From assembly GCF_025447595.1 (NCBI RefSeq), contig NZ_JAOEJU010000035.1:1-44077 (forward strand): a DNA stretch of 44,077 nt, in the 5' to 3' direction. How positions within the stretch are numbered: the first letter of the stretch is position 1; each line of letters opens with the position of its first letter. The notes beneath the pieces were generated by a model. That model was not told where the DNA came from, made no database searches, and saw nothing but the letters and a program-made list of their open reading frames with translations. Position numbers and translations under genes: made by a program. Below, piece by piece: positions 23,539 through 31,631 of this stretch. Source of the stretch: Pseudomonas koreensis. Its GTDB lineage: Bacteria > Pseudomonadota > Gammaproteobacteria > Pseudomonadales > Pseudomonadaceae.

Positions 23539-24207
23539 TTATTTATCGTGATCGATATCCAGCTTGCTGAACGTCACCTGCCCACCTTCACTCGTGTATC
23601 CAGTGTTGTCCTGCACATACACGCCCGCCTTGAAATACAGCGGCTTGTTGCGCCACGTCGCGCTGATCTGTGAATCCCACTGATACCCGGCCGCACTCAC
23701 GCCCAGCGCGCCGCCGGGGCTCAGGTGAATGAGGTAATTGAATTCGCGATTGAGTTTGATCCCGGTGGCGAGGGTGATGACGCGGCTTTCGTCCTGATCC
23801 GGATGGGTGCGCAGTTTGATCACCAGATTGCCGGTCTCTATTTTGTCCTTGTACTGGTACTCAAGCTTGAGCATCGGCTTCTGGCTTTCATAGGCGTGGA
23901 TCTGGCCGATGACGATCTTGCCGGAGCTGGGAACCTTGTTGACCGAAAGGGTTGCGCGCAGCAGGTTGTCGGCGTCCGGGTAATACCAGTTGCGCAGGGT
24001 GCCGTTGCTGTAGGTTTCGCGCAGTTCGGTGCGGGGATAGATGGCGTTTTCGGTTTTCGAGCCGGTCACCGGGGACCAGAAGAACAGGGTGCCGGTGTCG
24101 GAATGGAAGTACTGATCCTTGAAGCCGTTCACCAGTTTGGAGGTTTCGACGGTGTAGGGCGGGCTGCCAACGGGAACGCTGAGGTTCCAGGTTGCGAGGT
24201 CGATCAT
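23539..24207 (-). CDS. Polysaccharide lyase family 7 (alginate lyase-like)
   Basis: A 222-residue single-domain PL7 enzyme predicted to cleave alginate by beta-elimination. All three family signatures are present: RTELRE at residues 59-64, QIH at 102-104 and YFKAGVYVQ at 191-199, supplying the expected Arg, Gln, His and Tyr of the active site. Size and simplicity resemble P. aeruginosa PA1167. No signal peptide precedes MIDLATWNLSVPVG, and GGAAG seven bases upstream supports this ATG; an in-frame extension of 43 codons is Arg/Lys-rich and not signal-like. So it may be cytoplasmic or exported by another route. No alginate gene is adjacent. Confidence 0.9.
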   Translation of the reverse strand: MIDLATWNLSVPVGSPPYTVETSKLVNGFKDQYFHSDTGTLFFWSPVTGSKTENAIYPRTELRETYSNGTLRNWYYPDADNLLRATLSVNKVPSSGKIVIGQIHAYESQKPMLKLEYQYKDKIETGNLVIKLRTHPDQDESRVITLATGIKLNREFNYLIHLSPGGALGVSAAGYQWDSQISATWRNKPLYFKAGVYVQDNTGYTSEGGQVTFSKLDIDHDK

Positions 24208-24280
24208 GTCGGTTCTTCCACTCTCTTGCTGTTGCACGCACGTGCCAGAAGCTCTAGCCCGCGGTTCTTGGGGGCGGCCT

Positions 24281-24308
24281 TTATAAGCGTAGAGGGATTT
24301 TTTGTTAA
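24281..24308 (-). promoter_or_regulatory. Possible promoter of the PL7 lyase
   Basis: Minus-strand -10 TTATAA (24286-24281), preceded by CTACGC, and -35 TTAACA (24308-24303) with 16 bases between, about 75 bases before the start codon. The wider gap 24208-24541, shared with the divergent c-di-GMP gene, shows no other clear element. Confidence 0.4.
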
Positions 24309-24541
24309 CGGCCGTTTGGCGGATGATTGACGTCAAAGTCCTGTCGAAATGCCATCTTCCGCGGTTTTCGCGGGCTGTAGAGGCGACCGTTAGTCGGCTA
24401 TTTACCGGTTTGGTTAAATGATGGCCCGATGACAGCTACAGCTTTTTCAGATCCCGGACTAGAGTGAAGGCTCAGTGACTGTACGGTTTTCACGAGAAAC
24501 CACCAGAGCCCGACACAAGATGTCCCGACAAGAGAAGCAGC

Positions 24542-26665
24542 ATGGAATGCGCGCAACCCCTGCCAGGTGAAGGCAGCTCAGTCCTTTTGATCGTTGATGA
24601 CTACCCTGAAAACCTGATCAGCATGCGCGCGTTGCTGCAGCGCCAGGACTGGCAGGTGATGACCGCTGCGTCCGGTTTCGAAGCCCTCAGCCTGTTGCTC
24701 GAACACGACGTCGATCTGGTGCTGCTGGATGTGCAGATGCCGGGCATGGACGGTTTCGAAGTCGCGCGGCTGATGCGCGGCAGTCAGCGCACGCGCCTGA
24801 CCCCCATCATTTTCCTCACCGCCAACGAGCAGTCCCAGGACGCCGTGATCAAGGGCTACGCCAGCGGTGCGGTGGATTACCTGTTCAAACCGTTCGATCC
24901 GCAGATTCTCAAACCCAAAGTGCAGGCGTTGCTCGAGCACCAGCGCAATCGCCGGGCCTTGCAGCGCTTGAGTCAGGATCTGGAATCGGCGCGGGCCTTC
25001 AATGCGTCGGTGCTGGATAACGCGGCCGAAGGGATTCTGGTACTGGCCGAGGATGGTTTGATCCGCTTCGCCAATCCGGCGATTTCCCGGCTGCTCAATG
25101 CGCCAGTGAAGGAATTGGAAGGGCAGGAGTTTCTCGATTTCCTGCAGAAACCGCACATTCCGCTGTGGGCCGATTCCGAGTTTTATGCCAGTTACAAACG
25201 CGGCGAGACGTTGCGCTTACACGACGCGTTGCTGCGTACCGCGCCGGGGCAGCAAGTGCCAGTGGCTTTGTCCTGCGCGCCGTTGCCAAGTGAACAGCAC
25301 GCGATGGTGGTGACGGTGCTGGACATGTCGGTGGTGCGCCATCTGCATCAGCAGCTGGAATTTCAGGCCGTCACCGACCCGCTGACCGGGCTGCTCAACC
25401 GCCGGGGTTTTTACCAGACTGTGGAAAACCTGCTGCTGCGCGGCGAGCGCACGGACAGCAGTTGGGTGTTGATGTACCTCGATCTCGACGGCTTTAAAAG
25501 GGTCAACGATTCCCTCGGCCATGATGCCGGGGACCGGGTGTTGCGCTGGGTCTCCGAACAACTGAAAGCCTGTCTGCGGCCATTCGACATTCTGGCGCGG
25601 ATGGGCGGTGACGAGTTCACCGCGCTGCTGGATCTGGAATTCCCCGAACAAGCGGCGAAGATCGCCGAGAAGCTCATCGAGCGGGTGTCGATCTGTCAGC
25701 AGATCGAAGGCCTTGATATTGCTTTGGGTGCGAGCATCGGCATCGCCACCTACCCGGATTGCGGTAACAACCTCGACGGCTTGATGCGCGCCTCGGACAT
25801 CGCCATGTACGAAGCCAAGCGTGCCGGGCGTCAGCAATATCGCTTCTACGATCATGAAATGAACGGCCGTGCGCGCTCACGGCTGATGCTGGAAGAGAGT
25901 GTGCGCAACGCCATCGAGAACCGCGATTTCAATCTGGTGTATCAGCCGCAAGTGGCGATTGGCGACGGTCGGGTTCGCGGTTTCGAGGCGTTGCTGCGCT
26001 GGCAGCATCCGAGTGTCGGTGATGTGCCGCCGGGGTTGTTCCTGCCGTTGCTGGAAGAGGCGACGCTGATCAGCCGGCTCGGCAGCTGGATCTATCATCG
26101 CAGCGCCGGGCAGCGTAAGGCCTGGGAGGCCGAGTTCTCCAGAGATCTGGTAATCGGCGTGAGCCTGAGCAACACCCAGTTCGGCATGCCGAATCTGGTG
26201 ACCGAATTGCGTCAGGTACTGGAGCGCCATGGTTTGCAGCCGCACCAGATGGAAGTGGAAGTCACCGAAGAGGCGCTGACGATCAATCCGGACGAGACCC
26301 GCAAACAGCTGAAGCTGCTGCGCAATCTCGGGGTGCGGGTGGCGCTGGACGATTTCGGTTCCGGGTCCTGCTCGCTGTCGCATCTGCGCGATCTGGAACT
26401 GGACACCCTCAAACTCGATCGCCACCTGATCGCCCGATTGCCGGACTCGTCTCGCGATGCTTCGCTGGTGCGCACGGTCATCGACTTATGCAAGGAATAC
26501 GGCTTGCTGGTGATTGCCGAAGGCGTGGAAACCGTCGAGCAATACCAGTGGCTGCAAGCCCATGGTTGCGAGTACGTGCAAGGTTTCCTGGTGGCGCGGC
26601 CGTTGGTCGCCGAGGACACCGCACGCTTTGCCGAGCCATTCGACTGGAGCGCGTTGGCCGGTTGA
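24542..26665 (+). CDS. Response regulator with REC-PAS-GGDEF-EAL domains (c-di-GMP turnover)
   Basis: A 707-residue cytoplasmic protein. REC: residues about 15-135, phospho-acceptor Asp63 in LLDVQMPGMDG and Lys116 in FKPFDP. PAS: about 153-270. GGDEF: intact GGDEF at 355-359 with an inhibitory RxxD (RPFD, 346-349) five residues before it. EAL: EAL at 482-484, then EVTEEALTINPDE, DDFGSGSCSLSHL, DTLKLDRHL and AEGVETVEQ. In the EAL domain the usual metal-binding Asn of the V-N-x-S motif is Ser541 (VSLSNTQF), so phosphodiesterase activity may be reduced. It may therefore act as a synthase, as a regulated bifunctional enzyme, or as a binder. No partner histidine kinase is adjacent, so its input is unknown. 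Confidence 0.93.
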   Translation: MECAQPLPGEGSSVLLIVDDYPENLISMRALLQRQDWQVMTAASGFEALSLLLEHDVDLVLLDVQMPGMDGFEVARLMRGSQRTRLTPIIFLTANEQSQDAVIKGYASGAVDYLFKPFDPQILKPKVQALLEHQRNRRALQRLSQDLESARAFNASVLDNAAEGILVLAEDGLIRFANPAISRLLNAPVKELEGQEFLDFLQKPHIPLWADSEFYASYKRGETLRLHDALLRTAPGQQVPVALSCAPLPSEQHAMVVTVLDMSVVRHLHQQLEFQAVTDPLTGLLNRRGFYQTVENLLLRGERTDSSWVLMYLDLDGFKRVNDSLGHDAGDRVLRWVSEQLKACLRPFDILARMGGDEFTALLDLEFPEQAAKIAEKLIERVSICQQIEGLDIALGASIGIATYPDCGNNLDGLMRASDIAMYEAKRAGRQQYRFYDHEMNGRARSRLMLEESVRNAIENRDFNLVYQPQVAIGDGRVRGFEALLRWQHPSVGDVPPGLFLPLLEEATLISRLGSWIYHRSAGQRKAWEAEFSRDLVIGVSLSNTQFGMPNLVTELRQVLERHGLQPHQMEVEVTEEALTINPDETRKQLKLLRNLGVRVALDDFGSGSCSLSHLRDLELDTLKLDRHLIARLPDSSRDASLVRTVIDLCKEYGLLVIAEGVETVEQYQWLQAHGCEYVQGFLVARPLVAEDTARFAEPFDWSALAG

Positions 26666-26706
26666 ATTCGCTACACTGGCGGCCTTTTCATGACCCGTGC
26701 CGCCCC

Positions 26707-27198
26707 ATGACTGCGTTGAAATACCTCCAGGCCTATCCCGCGCAATTGCAGGATCAGGTGCGCCAATTGATCGCCGACAACCGCCTCGGTGATTACCTGA
26801 GCCAACGCTATCCGGGCCGCCACGATGTGCAGAGCGACAAGGCGTTGTACGGTTATGCGCTGGACTTGAAGCAGGAATACCTGCGCAACGCCCCGGCCAT
26901 CGACAAGGTCCTGTTCGACAACCGCCTCGACCTGACCCACCGCGCCCTCGGCCTGCACACCACGGTGTCGCGGGTGCAGGGCGGCAAGCTCAAGGCCAAG
27001 AAAGAGATTCGCATCGCTTCGCTGTTCAAGGAGGCCGCGCCTGAGTTTTTGAAGATGATCGTCGTGCATGAACTGGCGCACTTCAAGGAATCGGATCACA
27101 ACAAGGCGTTCTATAAATTATGTGAGCACATGCTGCCGGGCTATCACCAGATCGAGTTCGATCTGCGGGTGTACCTGACGTGGCGGGACATGCAATAA
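26707..27198 (+). CDS. YgjP-like (DUF45/M48-type) zinc metallohydrolase
   Basis: A 163-residue soluble protein with HELAH at residues 121-125 and a further His at 131 (HFKESDHNKAFY), the H-E-x-x-H-x(n)-H zinc pattern of the YgjP/DUF45 metal-dependent hydrolases. Preceding segments (ALGLHTTVSRVQGGKLKAKKEIRIASLFK) match the beta-sheet part of the family. The ATG at 26707 follows the c-di-GMP gene by 41 bases; a longer in-frame reading overlaps that gene and is not supported. The substrate is unknown, and the wHTH gene follows 24 bases later, probably in the same transcript. Confidence 0.85.
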   Translation: MTALKYLQAYPAQLQDQVRQLIADNRLGDYLSQRYPGRHDVQSDKALYGYALDLKQEYLRNAPAIDKVLFDNRLDLTHRALGLHTTVSRVQGGKLKAKKEIRIASLFKEAAPEFLKMIVVHELAHFKESDHNKAFYKLCEHMLPGYHQIEFDLRVYLTWRDMQ

Positions 27199-27222
27199 GA
27201 CATCAAACAACGGAGCGCATGC

Positions 27223-27519
27223 ATGGACGTGAGCAAGACCAAGAGCAGTTTCTACCGGCGCTTGTACGTGGCGTACCTGATCGACAGCGGCCTGGCCAGC
27301 AGCGTGCCGGCGCTGACCGACGTTACCGGCATGCCCCGGCGCACGGCGCAGGACACGATTGCGGCGCTGGCGGATCTGGATATCGTTTGCGAGTTCGAAC
27401 AGGAAGAGGGCGCGCGCAATCATGCGGGGCGCTACCGGATTCGCGAGTGGGGGGCGATTGATCGGGGGTGGATTGAGCGCAATTTGCGGCAGATCAAGGC
27501 TGTGCTTGAGTATCCCTGA
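27223..27519 (+). CDS. Small winged-helix DNA-binding protein
   Basis: A 98-residue protein whose centre (SVPALTDVTGMPRRTAQDTIAALADLDIVCEFEQ, about 27-60) reads as a winged helix-turn-helix, followed by GRYRIREWGAIDRGWI as wing and C-terminal helix. No ligand domain is present. GGAG at 27212-27215 precedes the ATG by seven bases. It is linked with the YgjP-like hydrolase gene 24 bases upstream. Homologues are common in Pseudomonas as uncharacterised HTH proteins; targets unknown. Confidence 0.8.
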   Translation: MDVSKTKSSFYRRLYVAYLIDSGLASSVPALTDVTGMPRRTAQDTIAALADLDIVCEFEQEEGARNHAGRYRIREWGAIDRGWIERNLRQIKAVLEYP

Positions 27520-27544
27520 GTCTTGTGGCGTCAGGGCTGACGCC

Positions 27545-27608
27545 TTCGCGAGCAAGCTCGCTCCCACATTGAAATGCGTTCCCCCTGTGGGAGCGAGCTT
27601 GCTCGCGA
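27545..27608. repeat. REP pair (REPIN-like), AAGCTT-core type
   Basis: TTCGCGAGCAAGCTCGCTCC and its complement separated by about 17 bases, between the convergent wHTH and elaA-like genes. Confidence 0.93.
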
Positions 27609-27630
27609 GGGCGTTCCGACGAAGAGACCT

Positions 27631-28083
27631 TCAGGACCGCCGCATCCCGATATGCGGAATGTCATCCTCCAGATATTCCTCACCCGCCACCACAAACCCG
27701 TACCGCCCGTAATACCCCTGCAAATGCGCCTGCGCCGACAGGTAGATCGGCACTTCAGGCCAACGCTTCTGCGCCTGTTTCAGCGCCTGTTCCATCATTT
27801 CATGCCCCAATCCCTTGCCACGCCCGGCCGGCGCGGTCAGCACGCGGCCGATCACAACGTCACCACCCTGGGATTCCGGGTCCAGCAGGCGTAGATACGC
27901 CACCAGCTGATCACCGTCCCAGCCCATCAAATGGCAGGTGTCGCCGTCCAGATCCTGACCGTCCGGATCCAGGTACGCGCAGCGCTGTTCGACCACGAAC
28001 ACTTCCGAGCGCAATTTCAAAATGGCGTACAGCTGCTCCAGTCCCAGATCGCTGTGATGTTTGCAGACCCACTCGATTGTCAT
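27631..28083 (-). CDS. elaA: ElaA-like GNAT N-acetyltransferase
   Basis: A 150-residue GNAT-fold acetyltransferase. The N-terminal LYAILKLRSEVFVVEQRCAYLDPDGQDLD is the ElaA signature, and the acetyl-CoA loop is VIGRVLTAPAGRGKGLGHEMM (R/Q-x-x-G-x-G/A-type, about residues 77-97). The C-terminal QGYYGRYGFVVAGEEYLEDDIPHIGM is also conserved. The ATG at 28083 has AAGGAA seven bases before it, which decides it against a start 29 codons upstream. The acetyl acceptor is unknown. Confidence 0.88.
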   Translation of the reverse strand: MTIEWVCKHHSDLGLEQLYAILKLRSEVFVVEQRCAYLDPDGQDLDGDTCHLMGWDGDQLVAYLRLLDPESQGGDVVIGRVLTAPAGRGKGLGHEMMEQALKQAQKRWPEVPIYLSAQAHLQGYYGRYGFVVAGEEYLEDDIPHIGMRRS

Positions 28084-28339
28084 CTTCCGATTCCTTGAAC
28101 TACGTCGCCCGATACTAAGCGCAGCGCCGAAATATGTCTGTATGGCTGAGAAATCTGTGACAAAGGCCAAAATGCCATCATTCCAATATCGCGGCCCGCC
28201 GTACTTTGTGTAATCTGCTGGGAAGCGCTGTGCAATGGCTTCAATGAGCTAATGTTAGGGCCTGGGATTCGCCGGTAAGGGGCCTTGGGGTTTTGACTGA
28301 AAACACGCCGGGCGGCCCGCCCGCTAAGGATTTTCAAGC

Positions 28340-29077
28340 ATGCCGCGATTGCATCGAGCCTTTGCTTTGATCGGATTGCTGTTGCTGGGTCAAAGCGCTG
28401 CAGCGGAGAAATTGCGTCTGGTATTCGACGTCTGGCCACCCTTTACCGATGACACACTGGTCAACGGTGGGCTGGCGACCGACATCGTCAGCACGGCCTT
28501 GGCCCGCGCCGGTTATGCCAGCGGTTACGAGCAGGTGCCGTGGGCGCGGGCGCTGCTGGGGGTTGGCGAAGGACGTTACGACGTGTTGGTGAACGCCTGG
28601 TACAACGACGAGCGCACGAAGCTCGGGCAGTTTTCTGCCGAGTACCTGCTCAATCGAGTGCGCTTTCTCAAACGCAAAGACGCGCCCATCGAATACAGCA
28701 ACCTGCAGGAACTGCACACCTATCCGATTGCGGTAGTGCGCGGCTACGCCTATTCGGCGCCGTTCGATGCCGACACCGCATTGCAGAAAGTCCCCGTGCA
28801 TAACTTCGCCATGGCCGTGCGCATGCTGGCGGCGGATCGGGTCAAGCTGACCCTGGAGGACGAATACGTCGCCCGCTATTACCTGGCCCGGGAGTCACCA
28901 AAAGTGCGCAACGCGGTGGAGTTTCTGCCCAAGCCGTTGAGCGAGAACAGCCTGCACATTCTGGTCAGCCTGAAGAACCCGCAACACGAGCAGATCGTTG
29001 CCGGATTCGACAAGGCGATTGCGTCGATGAAGGCCGATGGCAGCTATGACAAGTTGCTCAGGCAGCATGGAATGTAG
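28340..29077 (+). CDS. Periplasmic solute-binding protein (SBP family 3), solitary
   Basis: A 245-residue exported protein; the signal peptide ends near GQSAAA-EK (about residue 22). The mature part has the family-3 layout: LRLVFDVWPPFTDD, GLATDIVSTALARAG, GRYDVLVNAWYNDERTKLGQFS, then a second lobe with VKLTLEDEYVARYYLAR and a final DGSYDKLLRQHGM. Such proteins bind amino acids or similar ligands for ABC importers, but no permease or ATPase gene is adjacent, so it may serve a remote transporter or act as a sensor. An AAGGA ribosome site precedes the ATG. The leader 28171-28339 has no recognised element. Confidence 0.85.
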   Translation: MPRLHRAFALIGLLLLGQSAAAEKLRLVFDVWPPFTDDTLVNGGLATDIVSTALARAGYASGYEQVPWARALLGVGEGRYDVLVNAWYNDERTKLGQFSAEYLLNRVRFLKRKDAPIEYSNLQELHTYPIAVVRGYAYSAPFDADTALQKVPVHNFAMAVRMLAADRVKLTLEDEYVARYYLARESPKVRNAVEFLPKPLSENSLHILVSLKNPQHEQIVAGFDKAIASMKADGSYDKLLRQHGM

Positions 29078-29109
29078 TCTGAAAGATTTTTAGTGCACTA
29101 ACTGGCCTC

Positions 29110-29199
29110 TTCGCGGGCAAGCCCGCTCCCACAAGTACAGCGGCAGTTCACATATTTTGTGTACCACACCGACACTGTGGGAGCGGGCTTGCCCGCGAA
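29110..29199. repeat. REP pair, GGGCAAGCCC variant
   Basis: TTCGCGGGCAAGCCCGCTCC and its complement, about 42 bases apart. The arm has GGGC in place of GAGC, a distinct REP subclass, and the palindrome extends outward (GGCCTCTTCGCGGG). Confidence 0.92.
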
Positions 29200-29217
29200 G
29201 AGGCCTGTCCGGCCACC

Positions 29218-31401
29218 TCAATCCTCGGCGGTATCCTTGATCAGATGCGCCGCCAGCGTGCGCAACGGGCCAAGCTGCCGGCAGATCAGTGCCAGTTGCG
29301 TCTGCACCAGTCGCTGGCCTTCGTCGATTTCGTCCGGCATCTGCTCAAGCTCGTTGGCCAGCGCTTCTTCCTCATCGCTCTGAATCGCAATCGGCTGTTT
29401 GCTCGCCAGACCTTGGGCGATCTCATCGATGCTTGCCGCCAGACTCACCCCGGCGCCGTCGATCAGGTGTTCGCGCACCTCGGCCGGCAGCTGGGTTTCC
29501 CGGTGTGCGCCAAGCCCTGACAGATAGCTGAGCAAGGTGTGCGACAGCACCAGGAAGCGGAAGCCCACGTCGGCTTCTTTGCGGAAATGTCCCGGCTCCA
29601 TCAGCATGTTCGCCAACGTGGTCGACAGCGCCGCATCAGCGTTGTGCGCGTTGCGCCGGGCCAGGCGATAGGCGAGGTCGTCGCTCTTGCCGGCGGCGTA
29701 TTGCTGCATGATCTGGCGCAGGTAAATGCTGTTGCAGGTGAGGGTGTTGGCCAACACTTTGTTCAGGCGCCGACCCTGCCAGTCCGGCAGGAACAGGAAC
29801 ACCGCAAGCCCCGCAATCAGGCTGCCGAGCAAAGTATCGAACAACCGTGGCACAAACAGCCCGTAGCCATCACCGACCTGGTTGAAGCAGAACAGCACCA
29901 TGATCGTGATCGCGGCGGTCGCCACGGTGTAGCGGGTGGTGCGGTTGGTAAAGAACACCACGCCGGCGGCGATGGCGAAGCACGACTGCACCAGCGGGTT
30001 CGGGAACAGATCGAACAGCGCCCAGGCAATCGTCAGGCCGATGGCGGTGCCGAAAATTCGCTGACCGAGTTTGCGCCGCGTCGCGCCGTAGTTCGGCTGG
30101 CAGACGAACAGCGTGGTGAGGATGATCCAGTAGCCTTGCGACGGGTGAATCAGGTGCACCATGCCGTAGCCGATGCTCAACGCCAACGGCAAACGCAGGG
30201 CGTGGCGGAACAGCAGCGAGGTCGGTGTCAGCTGCGTGCGCAGGCGAATCCACACGTCCTTGAAATTGCGCGGTGAACGGTCGAGCAGGCTGCTGTCGGT
30301 GGCGTCGGCCAGGGCGTCGGGGTTGCTGGCGTCGCTGAGCAAACGGTCGAGGGTGCCGAGGTTGGCCGCCAGTGCGCGCAACGAACGGAGCAGTCCGCGC
30401 CAGGCCGGGTTGCTCTGGATGCGCAGGTGTTCGAGGGAAGCGTGCAAGTCGCTCAGGGCTTCGGCGAAACTCGCGTCGTAGATGAACGGCTGGCGCATCT
30501 GGATCGATTCGGCCAGCGCCCGGCAGGCTTTGCCTTGCTGGCGCAGCAGGCGCTGGCAGCGGAACAAGACATCGCTGTGGAAAAACGCATCGGCCAGGGC
30601 GTTGTAGGGATAGTGCGAAGAGCTGGCGCGTTCGTGAATGTCTTGCGCCAGGAAGTACAGCTTCAGGTAACGGCTGACTTTCGAGCCCGGACGACCGTTG
30701 CCGACCCGGTGCAGGATGATTTCCTTGGCGCTGTTCAGCGCTGCGACGACCCGGCCGTTTTGCTGCGCCAGTTCCAGTCGCCGCGCCTCCACGTCCATCT
30801 GACGGATCGGCTCGAACAGCGAAGATTTCAGCTTCAGGTAATAGCCCAGTTCACGGAACAGCCGCGCCAGACTTTGCTGCACCGGCTGATTGGAAAACAT
30901 CGCCTGCCACAGCACTGACAGCAGGCCGTACCACGCGGCGCCGGCCACCAGCAGCATCGGCTCGTGCCAGAAATCCGTGACCGCGCCACCGCGCTGATCC
31001 ACGCCGATCATGGTGTAGACGGAAAGAATCAGCGTCGCCGAAGCAATCGCGCCATAACGTTCGCCGAGCGCACCGAGCATGGTCAGGCCGAAGCTGGCCA
31101 GTGCCAAAGCGATGACGAATACGATGGGGTAGGGGAAGAGCAGTTCGACGGACAGCGCCGCAACGCTGAAACACACCAGCGTCACCGCCAATGCATTGAG
31201 GCGGCCCTGCCAACTGTCGTCGGTCTCGGCCAGGGCGCTGGCGATGATCCCGAGGAACAGCGGGATCAGCAGCCCCATTTCATCCTGATACCAGCACAGC
31301 GCCATGCTGCCGGTCAGGGCGATGAACACCCGCACGCTGTAGCTGAATTTATCCAGCGCCCACAGGCGCCGCAAAGACTGACGAAACGAGGTCGAGGACA
31401 T
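29218..31401 (-). CDS. yccS: YccS-type FUSC-family inner-membrane protein
   Basis: A 727-residue protein with two membrane blocks, residues about 20-180 and 395-530, each of several helices, separated and followed by long soluble helical segments. This is the layout of the YccS/YhfK group of the aromatic-acid-exporter (FUSC) superfamily. Conserved patterns include PLFLGIIASALAETDDSWQGRL near 47-66, YGMVHLIHPSQGYWIILTTLFVCQPNYGATRRKLGQRIFGT near 412-452, and the ensuing FTNRTTRYTVATAAITIMVLF. Members are proposed effluxers without firmly established substrate. It is a monocistronic minus-strand gene between two REP pairs. Confidence 0.88.
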   Translation of the reverse strand: MSSTSFRQSLRRLWALDKFSYSVRVFIALTGSMALCWYQDEMGLLIPLFLGIIASALAETDDSWQGRLNALAVTLVCFSVAALSVELLFPYPIVFVIALALASFGLTMLGALGERYGAIASATLILSVYTMIGVDQRGGAVTDFWHEPMLLVAGAAWYGLLSVLWQAMFSNQPVQQSLARLFRELGYYLKLKSSLFEPIRQMDVEARRLELAQQNGRVVAALNSAKEIILHRVGNGRPGSKVSRYLKLYFLAQDIHERASSSHYPYNALADAFFHSDVLFRCQRLLRQQGKACRALAESIQMRQPFIYDASFAEALSDLHASLEHLRIQSNPAWRGLLRSLRALAANLGTLDRLLSDASNPDALADATDSSLLDRSPRNFKDVWIRLRTQLTPTSLLFRHALRLPLALSIGYGMVHLIHPSQGYWIILTTLFVCQPNYGATRRKLGQRIFGTAIGLTIAWALFDLFPNPLVQSCFAIAAGVVFFTNRTTRYTVATAAITIMVLFCFNQVGDGYGLFVPRLFDTLLGSLIAGLAVFLFLPDWQGRRLNKVLANTLTCNSIYLRQIMQQYAAGKSDDLAYRLARRNAHNADAALSTTLANMLMEPGHFRKEADVGFRFLVLSHTLLSYLSGLGAHRETQLPAEVREHLIDGAGVSLAASIDEIAQGLASKQPIAIQSDEEEALANELEQMPDEIDEGQRLVQTQLALICRQLGPLRTLAAHLIKDTAED

Positions 31402-31519
31402 GAAGTGCGAAGGCCTTCCGAGGCGATGCCGCTAAATTGAGCCAGTAATGACGCCGACGCAATGGCGCCGATCACATCTGACAGCAAAAAGTGTTCCCTA
31501 CAGCTTCAGCGATAACAAA

Positions 31520-31609
31520 TGTGGGAGCGAGCTTGCTCGCGAAAGCGGTATGTCATTCAACATATGTGTCGACTGACAGATTGCATTCGCGAGCAAGCTC
31601 GCTCCCACA
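31520..31609. repeat. REP pair (REPIN-like), AAGCTT-core type
   Basis: TGTGGGAGCGAGCTTGCTCG and its complement around a spacer that ends ACTGACAGATTGCATTCG. The spacer is strikingly like that at 32852-32940, suggesting a recent common source. Confidence 0.93.
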
Positions 31610-31631
31610 GGGTTTTGTATATGGCTTTGGG

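Noticed and set aside
20414..23540. Prophage or intact transposon in the low-GC patch
   Set aside because: No integrase, transposase, structural phage gene or paired attachment repeats were found; only a short inverted repeat and a partial gene duplication.
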